Positions 1 through 12,856 are shown, counted from the first letter of the stretch. The stretch: 60,000 nt of DNA from Cryptomeria japonica (GCF_030272615.1 NC_081410.1:112546433-112606432); one strand, 5' to 3'. Numbers and translations: made by a program. Notes: generated from the letters alone by a model not told the origin.

Positions 1-710
1 GCATATCCTGCAACTAATGAATTCCATGAGATGACATTCTTCTCGGGCATCTCCTTAAAGAGCATCAGTGCCTCACACATAAGCCCATTCTGGGCATATC
101 CTGAGACCATGGCATTCCAGGACACAAGGTCTCGCTGGCCCATTTTGTCAAACAATTGGCGTGCATTATCAATTTTACCGCATTTTGCATATTTGTCTAC
201 AAGGGCACTGGCCACAAACACGTTGGAGGCCAGCCCACATTTAATTATTTGTTGATGTATTTTCATACCCTGGTTCAGAAATTCCAAGTTGTTGCAGGCC
301 GAGAGCACAGCGGAGTAAGTAAGATTGTTGGGTTTTACGCCTGCATTTTGTTGCATTTGGTAGAAAACTGAGAGTGCCTGTTGAGGAACACCATGCCTTG
401 CATAAGCTGCGATCATCACAGTCCACGAACAAACATCTTTCTTTGCTATTTCATCGAAAACTCTGCGAGCGTCTACCAAGCTTCCACATTTGACATACAT
501 GCTGATGAGCGTATTCTGTAAGATAATGTTTCCTGCAATTAACTTTTTACTGATGCAAGCATGGATTTGCCGGCCCTCTCCTAAGGATTTCTTCCTTATA
601 CATTCCTGCAATGCACGGACATATGTGGAAGACTGTTCACACAGTGATTCGACATGAGAGTATGATGAACCGAAGGTATTTGCATTGGCATGTTTTTGAA
701 AGGCCGCCAT
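1..710 (-). CDS. PLS-type pentatricopeptide repeat (PPR) protein, 5' part
   Basis: An open frame starts at the ATG at 710 and runs without a stop to the left edge (about 236 residues); an in-frame TGA lies some 75 bases upstream, so this is the first possible Met. The protein is a row of PPR units with plant PLS wording: GRQIHACI, LISMYVKCGSLVDARRVFDE, WTVMIAAYARHG, VLSACNNLEFLNQGMKIH, ALVDKYAKCGKIDNARQLFD, DLVSWNAMVSGYAQNG, then NVISWNSLVAGY at the edge. Family knowledge: such proteins bind organellar RNA and act in editing, splicing or processing in mitochondria or plastids. The C-terminal E/DYW part that would show an editing role lies outside the window. About 30 residues precede the first repeat; I cannot call a transit peptide with confidence. 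No frame damage is seen, in contrast to everything up to the tRNA, so this looks like a live gene. Confidence 0.93.
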   Translation of the reverse strand, partial: MAAFQKHANANTFGSSYSHVESLCEQSSTYVRALQECIRKKSLGEGRQIHACISKKLIAGNIILQNTLISMYVKCGSLVDARRVFDEIAKKDVCSWTVMIAAYARHGVPQQALSVFYQMQQNAGVKPNNLTYSAVLSACNNLEFLNQGMKIHQQIIKCGLASNVFVASALVDKYAKCGKIDNARQLFDKMGQRDLVSWNAMVSGYAQNGLMCEALMLFKEMPEKNVISWNSLVAGY

Positions 711-2043
711 TGTATACCTGCATTGAATCACTTGATCCCCGACAAAGGATACTGTCACTGTTTTTCTCTTTCTGTTATTGCATCAACTCGAGGAGCATTG
801 TTGATGGCACATTTGGAAAACATCAAAAGAGATATTCTATTATGGATTGGACTGGTCTGCACCATCAAACCAACTCGATCTACCGAGACCATGAAAACAT
901 TTGACAGATGCATTTTTACTACTGAATCCTAAAACCTTCCCCCAAAAAGTTAGGGAGGCATAGAAGACAATGGTCTAATGGCTAACTTCCTCAATATATA
1001 TTCTTATGTTGAAAATTATAAGACCTTTAGAATACAATTAAGGTTTGAACATGTATCATGTAATTTGTTAAAATATCACGTCTAGTATAAAGTGTATTAA
1101 AGATGATTTTTCACATTTTCAATACATAGTTATTACAAGGAATATTGTAAGATTTTCTTTATCTAGAAATGTAGAACGGACAGTTTTCTATATACAATTA
1201 AGGTTTAGAGGTATGACTCATCATGCAACTAATCAAAATTACGCACCTAGTGCAAAGTGTCTTAAAGATGTCTTTTTAAAGATTTGACCAAAATTTAATG
1301 TAAAAACCCCTAGCAGTTGAACAAAAACAAAAATAAACCATTCATTGCCATATTTTTATTTAAAATATAACTTATATGCAACCTAAATGAACCAAATACG
1401 TATTGCTAATCATAAATCTTTGTTATCTCTAACTTATATATCTAACACAAACATGCCAATATTTGAACACAAAAACTTATTTGTGGTGATATAAACAACA
1501 CATTATTATTTAAAATACAACTTATATCCAATACAAATGGACCAATAATTGAACACTAAAACTTTTTGACTATCCTTCACATTTCATGAGAAAATGCAAG
1601 GTATTTATTGTGCTCACTTTTTGTATTTGTCATAGGACAAATTATTATGCCGAAAGGTGTATTAATACTCACATAATGGATTGATAGATATGCGAGATAA
1701 AAAAAACCCCTATGATTAAAATTGACACCCATCATATTGTATGACACCCGTCATAATTACAATTAGTTAACTTGACACCCATCATATCTATCTACATCAT
1801 ACTAATAGTTAACTTCGTCAACATAATATTATAATAATAACATAAAGATATGATAATATAATAATAATAATTAGTCTTAATAGATTTTTTTGCTTTGGTG
1901 AATAGTTTAATAGAAATATTAAAATATAGTAATATCAATAATAATACTTTACCTATATTTCTCTAAAGATCAGTATACTGATTTAGAGGTACATGAATTA
2001 TTCTTCCTAGCAATTCCAATTCATGATGGGGAGAGGACTAATT
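711..2043. other. 5' flank of the PPR gene, AT-rich, no gene seen
   Basis: AT-rich DNA upstream of the minus-strand PPR gene; its promoter must lie here but I see no distinctive element. Degenerate internal repetition is visible: blocks containing 'caattaaggttt' at about 1036 and 1196 are each followed by 'aaagtgt(a/c)ttaaagatg', and TTGACACCCATCATAT occurs at about 1718 and 1774 with a variant TGACACCCGTCATA between them. Confidence 0.5.
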
Positions 2044-2383
2044 TGTTTATTAAATAATGACAACAATTAAAACAATAAAACAAGTCTCATGAAGAAAAAA
2101 TATTTTTGTCTTAAGAGATAATCTATACTTTCTTTTAATTTTTTATTTTTCTTTATTTTATTTTATTTTATTTGATGTTGGTTGTATCTATATCTTCTAT
2201 ATATTTTTGTTGTTTTGAAGGCAAATAAATTGTAATAGCAACAATTGTAAAGATTGTAATTGTTTTCTCCAAACAACAAAAATACCTATATCTTGCTCTA
2301 TAGATGTTTTCTTGGCATATTGTCAAGATTTTACCACATAAATTTGTGGCTTGCATGTTATTCTATTTTATCTTAATTGTTAG
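2044..2383 (+). repeat. Element E left LTR, first part
   Basis: It begins TGTTTATTAAATAATGAC and is cut at 2383 by the gypsy insertion; the remainder is at 36045-36111. Shared blocks with 38845-39190 include GACAACAATT, TTGAAGG(C/A)AAATAAATT, AAAGATTG(T/C)AATT and CATATTGTCAA. Confidence 0.7.
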
Positions 2384-2966
2384 TGTAGACAACACTTAAA
2401 ATTGTCCTAGCGTAATCAAATAAATATTTTATTTTATTAATTTATCCTAGGCTTTCTATTAATTAAATAGATTTTTATTTATTTAATTAATTCACTAATC
2501 CTCTTCTAGCCTTTTCCTATTTAAATAGCTATTTTTATTTATTTAAATTATCATTTCTCTTAAATTAAATAAATATTTTATTTATTTAATTGGCCTCACT
2601 TCTTCTATTAATTAAATAAATCTTTCTTTATTTTATTAATTCATTAGTTTTTTCCCTCCATTACACTTGTCATTCATCTCTTAATTTATCTTTAACCACC
2701 TCTCTAATATTTGTTCTTTATTGAGCTCTTGTGCACAATACAAAATTTGAGAGCAACCATATCAAGCAAGATCAATAGAGATAGAAAACAATGGAGATCA
2801 AACCCTGCTAAACATGTGAATGGTATAATTTTTTAATATTTTGTGTTTTCTGTGTTTTAGGTTCTTCATTGGTGTATGGTGGATTTCATTGTAGAACTAG
2901 GGTTTTATGTGGTTGGATCTTTGTTTGGTTTTACAATAATTTGAATCTCCAATTCTATTGTATACA
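2384..2966 (+). repeat. Gypsy 5' LTR (583 bp, with internal deletion)
   Basis: It matches the 3' LTR along its length but lacks about 210 bp present there (35574-35786), between TCTCTAATAT and TTGAGCTCTTGTGC. The first part is made of short alternating AT-rich blocks such as AATAAATATTTTATTT, which recur several times. Confidence 0.85.
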
Positions 2967-2987
2967 TTTTGGCACGCTCGGTGGAAC
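2967..2987 (+). promoter_or_regulatory. Gypsy primer-binding site
   Basis: TGGCACGCTCGGTGGAAC directly follows the LTR end TATACA with two extra T. Its TGGC start and position are those of a tRNA primer site. I cannot assign the tRNA with certainty. A second TTTTGGCACGC occurs at about 4050 in the leader. Confidence 0.65.
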
Positions 2988-5311
2988 ATGGATTTGTATT
3001 AGATCCATGTTTTTTTTCCAGGTTTTTCTAACCCTATATTGATAATTTGTAAACAAAATCTAAGACTAACTTTGTGCAGCTAGGAATTTGAACATGAGAT
3101 TAGGGTTTTAAAAAGGTTTGATCATATATCACAAATGGCTATGAATTTTTGCATTTGTTTTTTGTAGGTTTGGAATGGTATCAGGAGTGTTTACTCCAAA
3201 AAATCAATTTTTTTGGATCAGTTTTGAATTATTTATGTTTTTTCATTAAAAAAAATTAAATTTGAGAGAAAATTAGCAATGTTTTCAGATTTCCTTACAT
3301 TTCTAGAAAGATTTAAAAATTCTAGAGGGGGTTTGTTCTTTATGATTTTAATTTTAATGCAACATAATTTGTGAAAAATAGATTTTTGAAAATTAGAGTT
3401 TTGCAATGATTTTATCAAAAAGGTGTGAAATTGTGCAACAATTTTTTTTCTGCAAGTTTAGAATGCTATCAAGAGTTATTAGTCTAAAATTCAGATTTTT
3501 TGGATCATGTTTTAGTTATTTATGATTTTTTTATGATTTTTCATAAAAATTTAATTTAGGGAGTAAATTAGCAATTTTTTCATATTTTCTTACATTTATG
3601 GAAAGATTTTAGAATTATAGAGGGGCTATGTTCATCATGATTTTAATTTTGATGTAAAATAATTCGTGAAAATCAAATCTTTAAAATTTGGGGTTTTTCA
3701 ATAAATCTTCTTTCTAGCCTAAAAAAAATTACTTTTCCAAGAAGCTCTTAGAATTTAAGCAGGGACTTGTTCTTTGCATATTTTAATTTTTTGGGTAATT
3801 GCAAAAATAAAATAAAAATCAGATCTTGTTAACTAAGTCAAAAAGGCAAAAAAAAAGGATCTTAATTTATGTTCTAATCCTTTTGTTTGTAGGTTGGAAT
3901 AATTTTCAAGACTACTAATCATTGGCTTGTAAGGGTGATTTAGATGTCTGTTTATCTTTTCTAGTTTAATTAGACTCACATCGATTTCATTGATCATTTT
4001 CTTTGTTTGTTGAAGGGTAAATAAACTTTGCTTGAAGTGTCTTGTTCTTTTGGCACGCTTTGTGTTTAGATTAGAACCCTAAGATAATAATAAAAGTATC
4101 ATCTCCCCTTTCCTTCCATTGGATCATGGGTGTAAGAGAAATTGTTATTGTCTTTATAGGGGCTGCCTCCCGTCTTGTGAGAGGAAATGATCGAAGCGGT
4201 ACTTTGCTTCAGTCTGCTATATAAATAATTATGGTTTTGACGAAAGTCTCTTATCACCCAGTGTTGATGTGTTATACCAATGGATGCCTCCTCCAGTATC
4301 CTTATGATGCATAAAACCCGAAAGGGTTGGGAGACCTCTTAATTGAGCAAATTGTCGCATGTATGACATAGATCTCCCAAGGTTCATAAGATCTCTGGAT
4401 CTTTGGGGTATGAGATTTTGGTGTGCCCAAGAAGTGAGTGTCGTTCAAGGGGGGGCTAGAGCCACTAATCTCTTTTTGTTTGCCTTGTTTTAGTATTTGG
4501 AGAAATCTAAGTTGGGACTCGGTAAATAGTATCCTATTTCCAAGCCTAGGTTGTGCGTGTTTTCAAGTGTTTTCAATTGTGTTGAGACCCATGGAAATTG
4601 AGCTATTTTGGCCTACAAAACATACACATTATGCTTATATTTTGGACAGCAACACCTTCAGACATTGTGTCTTCTTTTTTGTTGTGTTACTTGCCACAAA
4701 TAAACATCAAACATTGAGATCTAGTCACTTATCAACAACTTTAAATTTTGGACATAACTAAGAATTACATTGCAACTTTGGAACTACGTATTTGGACTTT
4801 GAAACTATGTATAAGAGACATTCTGGCATGTCTATGAATTCATACTGTGTCGGTGAATTCATACTACATCCATGTTTCTGAGATCATAAGAGCTTCTAAG
4901 GCTGATTCAATAGGTTTTTATTTAGGTCAACCATCATTTGGTTACGACTTTTCCATACATTTTCATACATCATTTGCAATCCCCCGGTCACATTTTTGAA
5001 CTAGAGTCAAAAGGTTGTTTAGTAGTCCCTCTCATATCTTGCAAACATTTTGTGTACATTACTAGGTGGTTCCCGCATCAAATTTATCATCTTGGGTACC
5101 ATTTGGGCATCTCTAGTTAAGGTCAATTTACCTCATCAAGATTTTATCATCTCCTAAGAAGCCACACCTTTCTTAGATCATCACATTTATCTTGGAACAA
5201 CATTTCAGGACATTGCAAGATAACCCTAGATTCATTATCCATTCCACAACTATCTTGATCTTCCATATTCTTCATATTTCTTCCATTCTCCATTTTAGCC
5301 AAAGTTATTTC
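2988..5311 (+). other. Gypsy leader with a roughly 286-bp tandem duplication
   Basis: This 2.3-kb stretch between primer site and gag has no gene. Two blocks at about 3155-3430 and 3441-3715 are diverged copies of each other: shared words are GGAATGGTATCA/AGAATGCTATCA, TTTTTTGGATCA, AATTAGCAAT, TTACATTT and TCTAGAGGGGG/TATAGAGGGGC, spaced about 286 bp apart. A weaker third start (TAGGTTGGAATAATTTTCAAG) is at about 3890. From 4130 to 4460 the base composition changes to mixed sequence. Long untranslated leaders are usual in Tat elements. Confidence 0.55.
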
Positions 5312-7072
5312 ATGGTTGAAACCCAATCACAAAGGTCTAGAAGACAAGTCGAAGAAGCTCAAAGATCTCTAAACATGGATACATATGAGTTTGATGAGGA
5401 AAAATTCTACAGCACGGGCAAACCTTTGAAAATCGTAGTAATGCACAAGAATTTAACAATGAGTCCTTTGCTACCATGGAGATTCAAAACATGATGTCTA
5501 ATGAGCGATTTAATAGATTGGTTGGAGCCATTATGAGAAGAGACTACCAACACATTTTGCACATGTTAATTCATAGTGGTGCAAGACTACCCCACGACTT
5601 TGATGTGACATAAATTTTGGAAGAAGATCCTAATCAAACTAGTGGAAATGATAGTGGACATAGATGTGAGTGTATCGTTCCTAAGTCACCTTCATCCTTG
5701 TTTCAAAAACCTGAAGTGACTAATACTCATGCTTATATTAATGATGCTAGAAACACTCATGAACAACCATGTGCTCGTCCTCTCCAAGACCGAAGGAATA
5801 CCAATGCATATGCTCAACAACAAGAGAATACCCAAGATCATGATGATACCTATACTAGAAGACCACATGCCATATTTGGTGGCAATACTCAAGATCATGC
5901 TTACAATACAAATTATGCCCATGGTCATGACACATACAATCATCCTAGGCCTAATGATCCTCATCATAATACCATACCAAGTGGTTGATACAATAGCAAT
6001 TACATTCTTCCTCCACCAAATCACATATATGATCAATATCATCCTTGCATGCAATACATTCCTCATCCTCCCAGTGGCTCAGGCATGGGAATACCTCAAT
6101 GAGACAAAGCACCACCTAGCAGTTATTTGCAACAACAAATAGCAAGTATGCAAACACCAACAAAGGACTACATGATTCATGACATATGACCTTATCTGTT
6201 TGATAGAAGCATGACAATGCCTCCTTTTCTTCTGTATTTCATGGTAGTAATTTTGACAAGTATCAATGAAAAGGAGATCCCAAGGCACACATTAGAGAAT
6301 TTTTCATGGCTTGTATAGAGTTGGAAAGATAAGATTCTTATTTGATGAGATTATTTCCACAAAGTTTAGGTGGACAAGCCATGGAATGATTTTCACAACT
6401 TCCACCTGGGATCAAGTCATGGGATGAGTTGGCAGAGGCCTTTATACAACATTTCTCATACAATATTGAAAATAAGCTATCAATAACCACTTTATGCAAC
6501 ACAAAGCAGAAAAATGGAGTCTTTTACCTTATTTTTATAGCAATGGAGAAGTTTGGCTAGTCGTTGCCCTTGTCAAATTCCACAAAAAACAAGTGGTTGA
6601 AATGTTTACCCAAAATGTGAACAAATAAATTGGATATTAGCTTCGAATGGCATGTTTGTCTACCTGCAAAGAGGTCATTCAAAGATGTCTATCAGTTGAG
6701 AAGGTCTTCATTGAGCAAGGCACCATCATACTATTTTATGATAACAAAGATGATTCTAATGGGAAAGACAAACCCCAATTTTGTAACAAGAAAAAGAATA
6801 CCGTCAATGATGGGGTTGCGCATGCCAATGTGGTCAAGCCAAGGATAAATTTCCCTTGTGCTTGTTCGTCCAACAATCAAGTGAATACAAAAAGAGCACC
6901 AAAACCTCCAAGGAAGTACACACCTTTGGGAGAATGAATTGAAACTACATTGAAGAAGTTTATTGCCAACAAACTCGTCACATTGCAAAATAATCAACCA
7001 TTTGAACCAAGGGTAAAGCCTACATGGTGGAATGATGATGAATTTTATTAATATCACAAGAGCAAGGGTCAT
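5312..7072 (+). pseudogene. Gypsy gag, N-terminal and central part
   Basis: The likely start is ATG 5312 (MVETQSQRSRRQVEEAQRSL, then TYEFDEEKFYSTGKP). A frameshift near 5450 moves the reading to ESFATMEIQNMMSNERFNRL, and a stop at about 5610 precedes a His/Asn/Pro-rich linker (5617-5985). At 6290-6620 the capsid-like retrotransposon gag domain is visible with several stops: REFFMACIELER, SLGGQAME, LPPGIKSWDELAEAFIQHFS. The last codons before the element A insertion spell YHKSKGH, the first half of a CxxH-type knuckle whose second half is at 21765. Gag forms the particle that packages element RNA; this copy is broken. Confidence 0.78.
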
Positions 7073-8274
7073 TGTTAGAAAATTTAGATAATCGGAAGAC
7101 AACTAAGAGTGGGGGTGAATCAGTTGTCTCACATTATAGCAGCATTCAACGATTAAAACTTTAATACTGGAACCCAAAACAATAATATCGGAATAGAAGT
7201 TAATCAATTAAGCATAAACAATAATCACAGAATAAAAGCCATCCACATAACACCAAGATTTGTACGTGGAAAACCCAGTAAAGGGAAAAACCACGGTGGG
7301 AAGCCTACCCACAGTCAGATAATACTTCTGCAATAAGTATGTGAATTACAATGAAGGGGCATGCACTTGCAAGAAGGCCAACAGCCTAGAGCGTACTGCT
7401 CGTCATAAAAGGAGCCTCACTGACTACATAAAATTCCAGACAACAATATGGAGAAGTGTTGAACTGCAAAAGATAGCATCTCCTATGCCAAAGTATAGTT
7501 CTGGTTAAGCTCAATACTAGAGGACTCAATCCTCTTACATAAACCCAATTCAATCTCCAATGATCGACCAACTCCTCTGCCTCAATGATATTACATTTTT
7601 TCGCACATTACATTCCTTGACCATGACCTCGTACATTAACCATGATGATCTACAATGAGATCTTACATCTATATATACAAACCCTCGACCATAAACAATC
7701 AATTCAGCCACCAAACAATAAACCAATTACATAATTACAAACCATGTTGGCCTTAGACTAAACAAGTAATATCAACACATAAGACATCCCAGAAATACAT
7801 CAATAGGTCCTATCCACACGTTACATTAAAACCGGTCCATAACCTAGATCAATCAGGACCAAGTGTAGGTCCACACACTTCAGCAATGATCTCCATTCGC
7901 CAAGTATCAAACATGATCACCAACAGTATCTTGAAACTCCATTAGAAGCTGTACCAACACCACTTATGCACTTCATCAAAGATCTCCATAAAAATCTTTG
8001 TCGATGAAACCCTCGCCGGAAACAGAAACCAATCTTCTAAGCAAGCAGGATAGCATCCAATCACCAGACCAAAACCAACTGACCAAATATGAGTATAAGT
8101 ATCATGAACAAGCCAATTCCATCACTAGACTATACCAGAGCTTGTCGGATCATGTCGGATCCAAGTTAACCAGAAACCACTTAACCTACTGGGACTAGAA
8201 GGGTGTCGGCAAAGCATTCAAATAGCTAGTGTTGACATCAATGTAACACAATCAATTCCATCAAATGGCCAACA
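7073..8274 (-). repeat. Element A 3' LTR (1202 bp)
   Basis: It matches 12915-13182 plus 20859-21759. It carries the G-run motif GAGTGGGGGTGAATCAG (7107-7123) and the ACGTGGAAAACCC...GGGAAAAACC motif (7264-7292) seen in the other LTRs here. It has about 47 bp around 8085-8130 that the right copy lacks. Confidence 0.88.
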
Positions 8275-8575
8275 ATCTCCCCCTTTGGCATAGATGGCAA
8301 CACTAGATGTGAAAAACATCTAAGTACCAAGAAATGCCAAACAAGTCTCCCCCTATGGAAGATAGCCAACAATCACCCGCATATAGCTCTGAATATCTCT
8401 CCCTTTTACAATTCATATCTCTCCCCTTGTGACTTTTTCTTTTACTTTCTTTATCTTTTTCACATCAATATCTCTCCCCCTTTGACATGAATGCTAGAAA
8501 TCTGACAACAATATCAAAGCAAAAAAATATAAGCCTATGAATCTCAAAGTTAACTACTCCCCCTGAGCAATAGCA
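8275..8575 (-). other. Element A polypurine tract and extra tract-like repeats
   Basis: In element orientation, GCCAAAGGGGGAGAT lies directly against the 3' LTR and is the expected polypurine tract. Similar tracts recur upstream (plus-strand TCTCCCCCTATGG at 8346, CTCTCCCC at 8411, TCTCTCCCCCTTTGACA at 8471, ACTCCCCCTGAG at 8556). Repeated tracts before the 3' LTR are reported for Sireviruses; whether A belongs there is open. Confidence 0.6.
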
Positions 8576-8644
8576 TCCCACATTAGTGCTAGAATGAATA
8601 GTATCTCAGATAGTGCATGTCGGACTGATGTCAAACCACATTAA

Positions 8645-10510
8645 TCAAGTCTCTATCAGAGGGGCAGAAACTCCCAATCTGTCTCTCAAGTACTCAAATG
8701 ATTCCTTGGATAAAGGTTTAGTGAAAATATCTGCAATCTGCTCTTTAGTGTTCACATAAACTAGTCTAACATCATTTTCTTCCACCTTCTCCTTCAAAAT
8801 GTTATAATTGATAGATATGTGCTTTGTCTTAGAATGAAATACCAAATTCTTTGATATATCAATAGCAGCAGAGTTATCACAGTGAATAACTACCGATGCA
8901 TCACAATCCACCTTTATATCTTTCAATATTTGCTTCATCCATAAAACTTGTGTACAGTTAGTAGTAGCAACAACATGCTCAGCTTTAGCAGTAGATAAAA
9001 AAGTACATGACTGTTTCTTGTTGATCCATGAAACCAACTTCTTTCCAAGAAAGAAAGCTCCACCAGAAGTACTTTTTTGGTCATCAACATCTTCAAGCCA
9101 ATCAACATCTGTATATGCACATAAAGTAAAGTTATCATCCTTAGGGTGCCACAAGCCATATTCTGATGTACCTTGCAAGTATCTAAAAATCCTTTTCACT
9201 GCCATCTCATGATTTTCTCTAGGATCACTCTGAAATCTTGAAACAATACAAACAACATTCATAATGTCAAGCCTAGTTTGAGTCAAATAAAGCAGACCTC
9301 CAATCATAGATTTGTATCTTGTAGGATTTACCGATGTAGAAACATCTTTTCTTGTCAATTTCTCACTTGTAACCATAGGAGTACTTACCGGTTTAGAATC
9401 TCCCATGCAAAATTTCTTCAATAATTCCTTAGCATATTTAGTTTCACAGATGAAAATGCCTTTGTCAATCTGAGTAATCTGCAAATCTAAGAAAAAAAAT
9501 TCATCTCACCAATCATAGACATCTCAAATTCTTTCTCCATATTTTAAAAAAATTATATGCATAATTTATCTTCACCTCCAAAAATAATATCATCAACAAA
9601 TACTTCAACAATCAATATATCATCATCAGTGATTTTATAATATAAGTTACTAGCAGCAGTGCCTTTAGTAAAACCAAACTTCAAAAGATATTTATCCAAC
9701 CTTGCATACCAAGCTCTAGGTGCTTGTTTCAATCCATATAAAGCTTTCCTTAACCTGCAAACCATATCTATATCATCTAATAGTGAAAAACCATCAATTT
9801 TTTCAATATAAACTTCCTCATCAAGATCCCTATTCAAAAATGTGCATTTAACATCCATTTGATAAACCTTGTAGTTTTTATAAGCAGCATAGGCAAGATA
9901 TAATCTTACAATTTCAATCCTAGCTACAGGTGCAAAAGTCTCTCCATAATCAATTCCTTCCTTTTGAGAATATCCTTTACAAACCAATCTATCCTTGTTC
10001 CTTATAACTTGACCATCCTCATTCAATTTATTCCTAAAAATCCATTTAGTTCCAATAACATTTTATTTTTAGGTCAGGGAACCAAAGTCCATGTGTTATT
10101 TTTCTCAATCTGATCTAATTCTTCTTCCCTAGCTTTCAACCAATGTTCATCTTTACATGCTTTAATTACGGATACCGGTTCAGCTTGTGAAATTAAACAT
10201 ACCTCATTAGTTGCCAATCTTCTTCTTGTCATCACTTCATTACACTTATCCCCAATGATTTGATCTTCAAAATGATTCAATCTCACATACCTAGGAGTCT
10301 TCTGACTTTCTATTCCTCTTCCCTGTTCTTCAGTCACTGTAGAATTCTCTAATCTTGTCAGAGTAATTGTTTCAACTCTTTGTTTTGATAAAGGTGCTAG
10401 ATGTTCAGATATAATCATTTCCATTGTCGGTTCCTTCTCATAAATTCTGATTTGATTTCTGTTCAACTCATCTACTTTGACATTAGCACTCTCCACAATT
10501 CTTTGCAATC
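8645..10510 (-). pseudogene. Element A reverse transcriptase and RNase H
   Basis: Read on the minus strand: HWLKAREEELDQIEKNNTW at the domain start, then RLVCKGYSQKEGIDYGETFA, QMDVKCTFLNRDLDEEVYIE, ALYGLKQAPRAWYARLDKYL and VFVDDIIFGG with the two catalytic Asp present. The frame breaks near 10030-10075 and 9490-9550. The RNase H part (9484 to 8645) keeps TDVDWLEDVDDQKSTSGGAF, KAEHVVATT, CDNSAAIDISKN and IADIFTKPLSKESFEYLRD. The domain order matches other copia elements, with RT after integrase. Confidence 0.88.
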
Positions 10511-10519
10511 TCTTGCTAT

Positions 10520-11779
10520 AACATCTATATTCTTTGCTTTCATTAGAATAACCAAGAAATATGCCTTCATCACATCTAGGATCAAATTTCCCAATAGTAT
10601 CATCTCTCCTGATATAACATTTACTACCAAAAATTATGAAATACTTAACTGTAGGTGTATTGCCAAACCATAATTCATAAGGTGTCTTATCAGTTTCTCA
10701 TTTGATATGTACTATATTGAATGTATAAACTATTGTACTCATTGTTTCTCTCTAGTAGATATGAGGTAGATTAGCTTCCATCATCATTGTTCTAAAAGCA
10801 TCCAAGATAGTTTTGTTCTTCCTTTCCACAACTCCATTTTGTTGACGTGTCGGGGGAGCATAAAATTGTCTTCTTATACCATGCTTGTCACAAAATTTAT
10901 TAAACTCATCGAATGTGAATTCTCCACCATGATCTAATCTCAAACATTTAATCTTCAATCCTGTCTCAGTTTCCACTTTAGCCTTAAGGATTTTAAACTT
11001 TTCAAATGCTTCAAATTTTTCTCTCAAAAAAGTAACCCACATCATTCTAGAATAATCATCAATGATTAGCATGAAATATCTATCACCGTGAAAACTTCTA
11101 ACTCTAGCAAGGCCACATAAATTAGTATGAATAAGATCAAGAACATCATTTGATTTATCTTGTATACTCCTAAAAGAGGTTTTGACCTATTTACCCATTT
11201 GACATTCTTTACATACCAGATTATAGGGCTTTATAATCTTAGGTATATCCCTAATTGCCTTAGTTGAACTGATCTTCACAATGCAATCAAAATTCACATG
11301 ACACGGCCTTTTATGCCATAGCCAACTCTCATCAATCTATGTAATCAAACATGTCTTCTCACCGGAGTTCAAATGAAATATATTACCTTTTGTCTGTGTA
11401 CCGGTTGCAATCTCCAAGCCAGATCTGTTAATGATTTTGCATTTTCCATCCTTGAACTGTAATTGAAATCCCTTATCTACCAATTGTCCTACACTAAAAA
11501 TATTATGCTTCAAACCTTCAACATATTAAACATTGTCAGTATTGTTCTTACCATCCAATGATATAGTTCATTTTCCTTTAATCATACATGCCTTGTCATC
11601 TCCAAATCTAACTAGACCACCATCAAATTCTTGCAAAGACAGAAACTTCCCTTTATCTCCATTCATATGATGTGAACAACCACTGTCAATTACCCAGTCA
11701 TCCTTGTCTTCAATTTTAGCAGCAAGTGCCTTCTCTTTGGGTACATTCTCTTCCAATGCCAGATCATCTTCCTTGATAG
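10520..11779 (-). pseudogene. Element A protease and integrase
   Basis: The protease motif DWVIDSGCSHHMNGDKGKF is intact at about 11690, while several stops follow. The GAG-pre-integrase segment ends in KECQMGK. In the integrase core the first catalytic Asp is replaced: the strand reads DLIHTNLCG where copia elements have TDLCG (about 11127). The second Asp survives in CLRLDHGGEF and the Glu in NGVVERKN. The core ends at a stop at 10752; further decayed sequence reaches the RT part. Confidence 0.85.
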
Positions 11780-12856
11780 CTAGGAACGCCCATTTCCATA
11801 TCCACTAGCAAAGTCTTTTGTCGGTTCATCATCTGAATCAGTAATGCCTTCCTCATCCAATATGTAGCATGATTTGTCTCTATTTTTCATGTACTTATAT
11901 TTGTTCCGATATCCAGGGTTAGGCTTAAATGATTTTTTAACTCTTTCTTCAAATCTTGAATTCCTTTCAAGACATCTAGATGCAAAATGACCAATCTTAT
12001 TACATGCAAAATAATTAAAAGGTGTTTTTCCTTCATACTTGCTTCCTACCGGTCCTTTCGATACTCTTCTAGCAAATAATGCTTCAAGTTGCTCAAACTC
12101 AACATCTTCTCTCTTCATATCTTCTAACTCCTTTGCATAAAATCTTTCCAGTCTTGCTTACCGGTTGCAGATGCATGAAAAGCAGGTTCATTCTTCACAG
12201 CTCCAGAAGGTCCAAATTCTTCAAGCTCAAAAGCAGATAGTTTCCCAACCAAGGTATCTTAGTTGATAGACGTATTAGCCATAGTTCTCAATTCATTAAT
12301 AGCAGTAGCCTTCATTTTGTAAGTCGGTGGTAGGGCTCTCAGGACTTTAGAAACAATTTCATCTTCGCTCAGAGTTCCACCACAACATTGAATTCTCATA
12401 ACAATCTCATTTACCCTTTCCATGAATGCAGTAATCCTTTCATCTTCTTCCATTTTTCAGGTTTTCATATCTCACCTAGTAACCATCAAGTTTAGCAATA
12501 TTCACTATAGGGTCACCTTCATTAAGAGTCTCCAGCTTATCCCATATAGCCTTTCTAGATGATTTGTCAATTAATCCCATTATTTGTTGATCAAAAAATT
12601 CTTACAAGAGGGCTTCTCTTGCTCTACAATTATTCTCAAACTCCTTGTCCAGGTTTGCTAGAGGAGGATTGGCACATCCCGGATTATAGGGTGTAACACC
12701 ATTCTATGTGATCTCCCAAATCTCCTTGCTAAGACATCTCAGATGAGTCTCCATTTGAATCTTCCATACTGTGTAATTTGTTCTGTCAAGCCTCAAAATA
12801 TCCCTTCGAAAGATAGCTCCATAAGAACTGGATGAACTTGAATTGTTAGTCACCAT
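11780..12856 (-). pseudogene. Element A gag
   Basis: The likely start is the ATG at 12856, about 45 bp after the primer site. Early residues TNYTVWKIQMETHLRCL are typical of copia gag, and the UBN2-like part includes ITAFMERVNEIVMRIQCCGG and VSKVLRALPPTYK. Stops lie at about 12707, 12617, 12258 and 12155, with a frame change near 12480. The single zinc knuckle reads NYFACNKIGHFASRC, so the first Cys has become Tyr (TGT to TAT). Confidence 0.82.

Noticed and set aside
611-904. 97-codon plus-strand open frame
   Set aside because: It lies antisense to the start of the PPR gene and has no recognisable domain.
4438-4761. 107-codon open frame in the gypsy leader
   Set aside because: No domain, no conserved start context, and it lies upstream of gag in an untranslated region; probably chance.
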